Of a DNA stretch of 8,476 nucleotides, positions 6,217 to 8,476 are shown piece after piece. This DNA is from Oscillospiraceae bacterium. GTDB taxonomy: Bacteria > Bacillota > Clostridia > Oscillospirales > Acutalibacteraceae. The notes under the pieces are model-generated. The model worked only from the letters and a program-made list of their open reading frames with translations. It was not told the DNA's origin and searched no databases. Location: positions 3,266-11,741 of the forward strand of contig JAQWBK010000003.1 in the NCBI GenBank assembly GCA_028706415.1, read 5' to 3'. Both the position numbers and the translations under genes were made by a program. How positions within the stretch are numbered: the stretch's first letter is position 1; every line of letters begins with the position of its first letter.

Positions 6217-6656
6217 GCAAGCATTCGCAACTAGCAAAAGAGCTATTTGATAAAGGGTACAATTGTGCTCAATCGGTAGTTTTAGCCTTTTGCGATGAGA
6301 CCGGACTGGATTCGAAAACCGCTCTCAAGCTCTCTTCATCTTTTGGCGGTGGTATGGGAAGGCTGAGAGAGGTATGCGGAGCGGTTAGCGGAATGTTCAT
6401 GGTTGCCGGTATGTTATACGGTTATTTCGACCCTCTGGATAGACAAGCCAAGGTTGAACATTATAAGCTGATTCAGTATCTGGGAATGAAATTCAAAGAA
6501 GAAAACAATTCAATAATTTGCAGGGAGCTTACAAGTATCCCGGCTGAAAAAGAAGGAAATATTAAGAGGCGGACATGTTCAGAGCTGGTTGAGCAGGCTG
6601 GGGAAATACTGGATGAATATATTCAAAGCAGAAAAGAACCGACAAATCTTAATTAA
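6213..6656 (+). CDS. C-GCAxxG-C-C family putative redox-active protein
   Basis: The product is a 147-residue soluble protein with conserved cysteines at 18 (YNCAQSV), 55 (VCGAVSG), 103 (IICREL) and 122 (RTCSELV), plus an extra Cys27. The spacing and the glycine-rich stretch SSSFGGGMGRLREVCGAVSGM match the C_GCAxxG_C_C (TIGR01909) family, whose members are presumed to be redox-active or metal-binding but have no proven reaction. The start is GTG at 6213, overlapping the TGA of the Mrp-type gene as GTGA, with GAGGGGAA upstream as SD. The overlap suggests that the ATPase might load an Fe-S cluster onto this protein, which is an inference from context only. Confidence 0.88.
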   Translation: MSKHSQLAKELFDKGYNCAQSVVLAFCDETGLDSKTALKLSSSFGGGMGRLREVCGAVSGMFMVAGMLYGYFDPLDRQAKVEHYKLIQYLGMKFKEENNSIICRELTSIPAEKEGNIKRRTCSELVEQAGEILDEYIQSRKEPTNLN

Positions 6657-6665
6657 CGGATTATT

Positions 6666-6719
6666 ACTCAACCACCCTCGGCTGAAAGGCGAAGGTTTTA
6701 AACCAATAGTTAATTCAAT
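6666..6719 (-). repeat. Composite intergenic repeat, copy C
   Basis: Two segments seen elsewhere in the window are joined here. Positions 6666-6681 are the exact reverse complement of the terminator arm at 5303-5318. Positions 6688-6719 are the reverse complement of 2100-2131 at 28 of 32 bases. The element sits between the C-GCAxxG-C-C gene and the rubredoxin promoter, whose -35 begins at its last base. It may be the most complete copy of a short dispersed repeat of this genome. Confidence 0.65.
6671..6699 (+). terminator. Weak terminator candidate after the C-GCAxxG-C-C gene
   Basis: Within the composite repeat, ACCCTCG-like and CGAAGGT-like arms can pair imperfectly around a loop of about 9 bases, followed by TTTT. 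With mismatches the stem is weak. It may be a decayed terminator or only a by-product of the repeat sequence. Confidence 0.3.
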
Positions 6720-6747
6720 TGCTTTTTAGATGATTAACAGCTATAAT
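6719..6747 (+). promoter_or_regulatory. Probable promoter of the rubredoxin/rubrerythrin operon
   Basis: A perfect TATAAT (6742-6747) lies 17 bases from TTGCTT (6719-6724), a 3 of 6 match to the -35. The expected transcription start is near 6754, about 54 bases before the ATG. The downstream palindrome would then lie at about +11 to +31, where a bound repressor could block elongation or initiation. Confidence 0.5.
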
Positions 6748-6764
6748 ATTATGTAGAGATTACT

Positions 6765-6785
6765 ATATTGTAACCGTTACAATAT
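6765..6785 (+). promoter_or_regulatory. Perfect palindromic operator, 7-1-7 Fur/PerR-like core
   Basis: ATATTGTAAC (6765-6774) and GTTACAATAT (6776-6785) are exact inverted repeats around a single C. The inner 15 bases, TTGTAAC-C-GTTACAA, have the 7-1-7 layout of Fur-family boxes and match the PerR consensus (TTATAATnATTATAA) at 10 of 14 positions. It stands between the promoter and the SD of peroxide-defence genes, which known clostridial PerR proteins control. The regulator itself is inferred, not seen. Confidence 0.65.
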
Positions 6786-6807
6786 TATAAACGAAGGAGG
6801 TAAAAAC

Positions 6808-7488
6808 ATGGTAAAATACCTGTGTTCCGTTTGTGGCTTCATCTATGATGAAGCGAAGGGCATTCCCGAAGCGGGCATTGCACCGGGCACCAGTTGGGAG
6901 GACCTGCCGGAGGATTGGGTCTGCCCAATTTGCGGAGCTACAAAAGCAGAATTTGTAATTCAGGGAGAGGCTGTAAAACCTACCGAAAAGAAGCCGACCC
7001 CTGGGGTTGAGGAGTCAACAGAGCTAAAAGAAATGTCCGCCCTTGAGGTGAGCGCACTTTGCACCAACCTTGCTCGCGGCTGTGAAAAGCAGTATAAGCC
7101 CCAAGAAGCAGCTCTCTTTACCGAGCTGTCTGGTTATTTCAAATCGGTATCAGTACCCGCCAAATCTCCGAGTTTTGACAAGCTACTTGACCTAATCGAA
7201 AAGGATCTAAAAGACGGCCTCCCAAGCGCCAGTGCCGTGGCATCCGATGCCGAGGATCGTGGTGCACTTCGTGCTTTGGTCTGGAGCGAGAAGGTTACAC
7301 GCATTTTAAAATCCCTCTTGACACGATACCAAAAGCAAGGGGATGCCATGCTTGAAAATACCGGTGTTTATGTTTGCACCATTTGTGGCTTTATTTACAT
7401 AGGAGACAATCTACCGGAAGTTTGTCCTGTTTGCAAGGTACCGAATTGGAAATTTGAAAAAATTGAAGGAGGCAATAAGAATGTCTAA
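6808..7488 (+). CDS. Double rubredoxin protein with a helical middle domain
   Basis: The product has 226 residues in three parts. Residues 1-50 are a typical rubredoxin, with Cys6, Cys9, Cys39 and Cys42 (CSVCG, WVCPICG) to bind one iron. Residues ~76-185 are predicted helical and match no domain I can name with certainty. Residues 188-218 are a short rubrerythrin-type rubredoxin with Cys190, Cys193, Cys206 and Cys209 (CTICGFIYIGD, CPVC). The stretch EKVTRILKSLL...VYVCTICGF echoes how the last ferritin-like helix of rubrerythrin leads into its rubredoxin, so the middle may derive from that fold, but the ExxH iron ligands are absent. The protein probably carries electrons to the downstream rubrerythrin in peroxide reduction. 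It has a textbook SD (AAGGAGGT, 6794-6801) and is first in its operon. It overlaps the next gene by 8 bases. Confidence 0.88.
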   Translation: MVKYLCSVCGFIYDEAKGIPEAGIAPGTSWEDLPEDWVCPICGATKAEFVIQGEAVKPTEKKPTPGVEESTELKEMSALEVSALCTNLARGCEKQYKPQEAALFTELSGYFKSVSVPAKSPSFDKLLDLIEKDLKDGLPSASAVASDAEDRGALRALVWSEKVTRILKSLLTRYQKQGDAMLENTGVYVCTICGFIYIGDNLPEVCPVCKVPNWKFEKIEGGNKNV

Positions 7489-8461
7489 GAAATATGCAGT
7501 TAGAAATATTCGCTTGTGTACCAAAGACTGCTTGTGCCTCTATGTCTGTCCCACCGGGGCAACAGATACAGAAAACAGCATCATTGATGTTGAAAAATGC
7601 ATCGGCTGCGGTGATTGCGCAGAGGCCTGCCCATCCGGTTCGATTTCCATGGTGCCTGAAGAGTATCCACCCCAACAGGTCAAAACCCAAGCGGTCGCAG
7701 GTGCGCTTAAAGCCCTTATGCGCAGCAAATCCCAACAGGAGAATATTGCTGCCGGATTACCCGGTAAGCTGGCTGCCGCTATTGAAAAATCCAATCATAT
7801 TATGGCTGAGGATATTATTCGGGAGGCGGGGTATATGCTGCCTCAGAGCGACAATTCCCTTGAATTTCTGAAATCTCTCTTTGAGCAAGAGCAAGACGAA
7901 CCGTTTCCGAAGGAAGCTGTTAAAAAATTATTAGAAGCTTTTAATAAAAATGAGGAGGACAAAAATATGAGTGATAACAAGACGCTTAAAAACTTGATGG
8001 CGGCATTTTCCGGTGAATCCGAGGCCAACAGAAAGTATACAGCATATGCCAAGAAAGCCGAAAAAGACGGGAAATTGAATGCGGCAAAATTGTTTAGAGC
8101 AGCAGCTGATGCCGAAACCCTGCATGCCTTAAAGCATTTTGAAGTTGCCGGTAAGGTTGGTACAACGGCAGATAATCTCAAAGACGGTATTGCGGGTGAG
8201 ACATACGAATATAAAGAAATGTATCCCGATTTCGTAAAAGAAGCCGAGGAAGAGGGGAACAAGGCGGCACTTATGTCGTTTACCTTTGCCATGAAAGCAG
8301 AAGAGATTCATGCCGGGCTTTATAAGGATGCACTCGAGAACCTGGATGAGAGCGAGGAAGTCTTTTATTATCTCTGCCCGGTTTGCGGCAATATCGAAAA
8401 ATTCCGACCGGATAAATGCAGCATTTGCGGTGTGTCCGGGGATAAGTTTATCAAGTATTAA
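7481..8461 (+). CDS. Ferredoxin-rubrerythrin fusion protein
   Basis: The reading frame of 326 residues has no stop between two proteins that are more usually separate. Residues 1-~155 form a ferredoxin-like protein. Its first motif is unusual, C13-x3-C17-x-C19-x3-C23-P, and its second is canonical, C40-x2-C43-x2-C46-x3-C50-P. A helical region with AEDIIREAGYMLPQS follows. After a charged linker (NKNEEDKN), residues 163-326 are a complete rubrerythrin. The start is ATG 7481 with GAAGGAGG (7465-7472) 8 bases upstream; it overlaps the double rubredoxin gene by 8 bases. A fused chain could pass electrons from the Fe-S clusters to the rubrerythrin for peroxide reduction. Alternatively the two parts are separate genes whose stop was lost by mutation or sequencing error, because a strong internal start remains. 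Confidence 0.8.
   Translation: MSKKYAVRNIRLCTKDCLCLYVCPTGATDTENSIIDVEKCIGCGDCAEACPSGSISMVPEEYPPQQVKTQAVAGALKALMRSKSQQENIAAGLPGKLAAAIEKSNHIMAEDIIREAGYMLPQSDNSLEFLKSLFEQEQDEPFPKEAVKKLLEAFNKNEEDKNMSDNKTLKNLMAAFSGESEANRKYTAYAKKAEKDGKLNAAKLFRAAADAETLHALKHFEVAGKVGTTADNLKDGIAGETYEYKEMYPDFVKEAEEEGNKAALMSFTFAMKAEEIHAGLYKDALENLDESEEVFYYLCPVCGNIEKFRPDKCSICGVSGDKFIKY
7952..7959 (+). promoter_or_regulatory. Internal Shine-Dalgarno for free rubrerythrin
   Basis: GAGGAGGA lies inside the fused frame with 8 bases between its last G pair and the ATG at 7967. This is as strong as the SDs of the other genes in the window and is well placed to start a separate rubrerythrin. In the +2 frame, TAA occurs at 7942 and 7945 and TGA at 7951, so the DNA looks like a former gene boundary. 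Confidence 0.7.
7967..8461 (+). CDS. Rubrerythrin from internal start (3' part of the fusion)
   Basis: Initiation at ATG 7967 gives a 164-residue rubrerythrin. The ferritin-like domain shows all expected diiron ligands: Glu17 (SGESEAN), Glu50 and His53 (AETLH), Glu78 and Glu81 (GETYEY), and Glu112 and His115 (EEIH). The C-terminal rubredoxin-like domain has Cys137, Cys140, Cys151 and Cys154 (LCPVCG, CSICG). Rubrerythrins reduce hydrogen peroxide to water in the cytoplasm of anaerobes, with electrons arriving through rubredoxin. The length is close to other short clostridial rubrerythrins, so the domain is complete. It can be read either as an independent product or as the C-terminal half of the 326-residue fusion. 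The stop TAA is 15 bases from the window end, so the next gene and any terminator are unseen. Confidence 0.85.
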   Translation: MSDNKTLKNLMAAFSGESEANRKYTAYAKKAEKDGKLNAAKLFRAAADAETLHALKHFEVAGKVGTTADNLKDGIAGETYEYKEMYPDFVKEAEEEGNKAALMSFTFAMKAEEIHAGLYKDALENLDESEEVFYYLCPVCGNIEKFRPDKCSICGVSGDKFIKY

Positions 8462-8476
8462 TGGTGTGATACTGCT

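Noticed and set aside
2100..6719. A complete insertion sequence bounded by the inverted repeat copies A and C
   Set aside because: The copies enclose ordinary host genes without a transposase, so they are dispersed repeats rather than ends of one element.
6765..6785. Reading the palindrome as a Rex site
   Set aside because: Rex boxes have TTGT-type arms separated by a longer spacer with a different inner sequence; the single-base centre here fits the Fur family better.
6765..6785. Reading the palindrome as a terminator hairpin
   Set aside because: It is AT-rich with a one-base centre, has no T run after it, and lies just upstream of an SD.
7454..7480. Upstream start of the ferredoxin-rubrerythrin frame
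   Set aside because: It would place the SD GAAGGAGG inside the gene; the ATG at 7481 has ideal spacing and the MSKKYAVRNIRLC start reads naturally.

Overview
The window looks like a chromosomal core segment of a spore-forming member of the Clostridia. Three things suggest this: the SCIFF ranthipeptide and its radical SAM maturase (a pair found across the class Clostridia), a SpoIIM-like sporulation protein, and an oxygen/peroxide-defence cluster of the kind used by strict anaerobes (rubredoxin, ferredoxin, rubrerythrin). Base composition is moderate, Shine-Dalgarno (SD) sequences are strong, and TTG and GTG starts occur. I cannot fix the genus from the sequence. Every gene I can support is on the + strand. 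No gap between genes exceeds about 160 bases, and I saw no rRNA, tRNA, CRISPR array or transposase.

Region 1 (1-1786): the 3' part of tgt (tRNA-guanine transglycosylase, queuosine pathway), then yajC (accessory subunit of the Sec translocon), then a small four-helix membrane protein that resembles the TIGR04086 family. A good sigma-A-like promoter sits between tgt and yajC.

Region 2 (about 1820-3557): the SCIFF system. scfA encodes a 51-residue six-cysteine precursor and scfB its radical SAM/SPASM maturase, which makes sactionine/ranthionine-type thioether crosslinks. A GC-rich hairpin followed by a T-rich stretch lies between them and probably lowers scfB expression relative to the precursor.

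Region 3 (3636-5321): a SpoIIM-like membrane protein and a DUF624/YesL-like membrane protein with a long acidic tail, closed by a very strong terminator hairpin.

Region 4 (5371-6656): an Mrp/NBP35-type P-loop ATPase with an N-terminal four-cysteine cluster, overlapping by 4 bases with a C-GCAxxG-C-C family putative redox protein. The pair probably forms one translation-coupled unit.

Region 5 (6719-8461): a promoter and a perfect 10-1-10 palindrome, whose core has the 7-1-7 geometry of Fur/PerR-family boxes, precede an oxidative-stress operon. Its first gene encodes a protein with a rubredoxin at each end. The second reading frame joins a dicluster-ferredoxin-like protein to a complete rubrerythrin without a stop, yet keeps a strong internal SD and ATG for free rubrerythrin. 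Together these could carry electrons from a reductase through rubredoxin/ferredoxin domains to the rubrerythrin diiron site that reduces hydrogen peroxide.

The most interesting points are the ferredoxin-rubrerythrin fusion with an internal start, the double rubredoxin with an unexplained middle domain, the palindromic operator, and a small family of dispersed intergenic repeats shared by three gaps in this window. I did not find a wholly new system; the SCIFF locus is known, although its biological role is still poorly defined.
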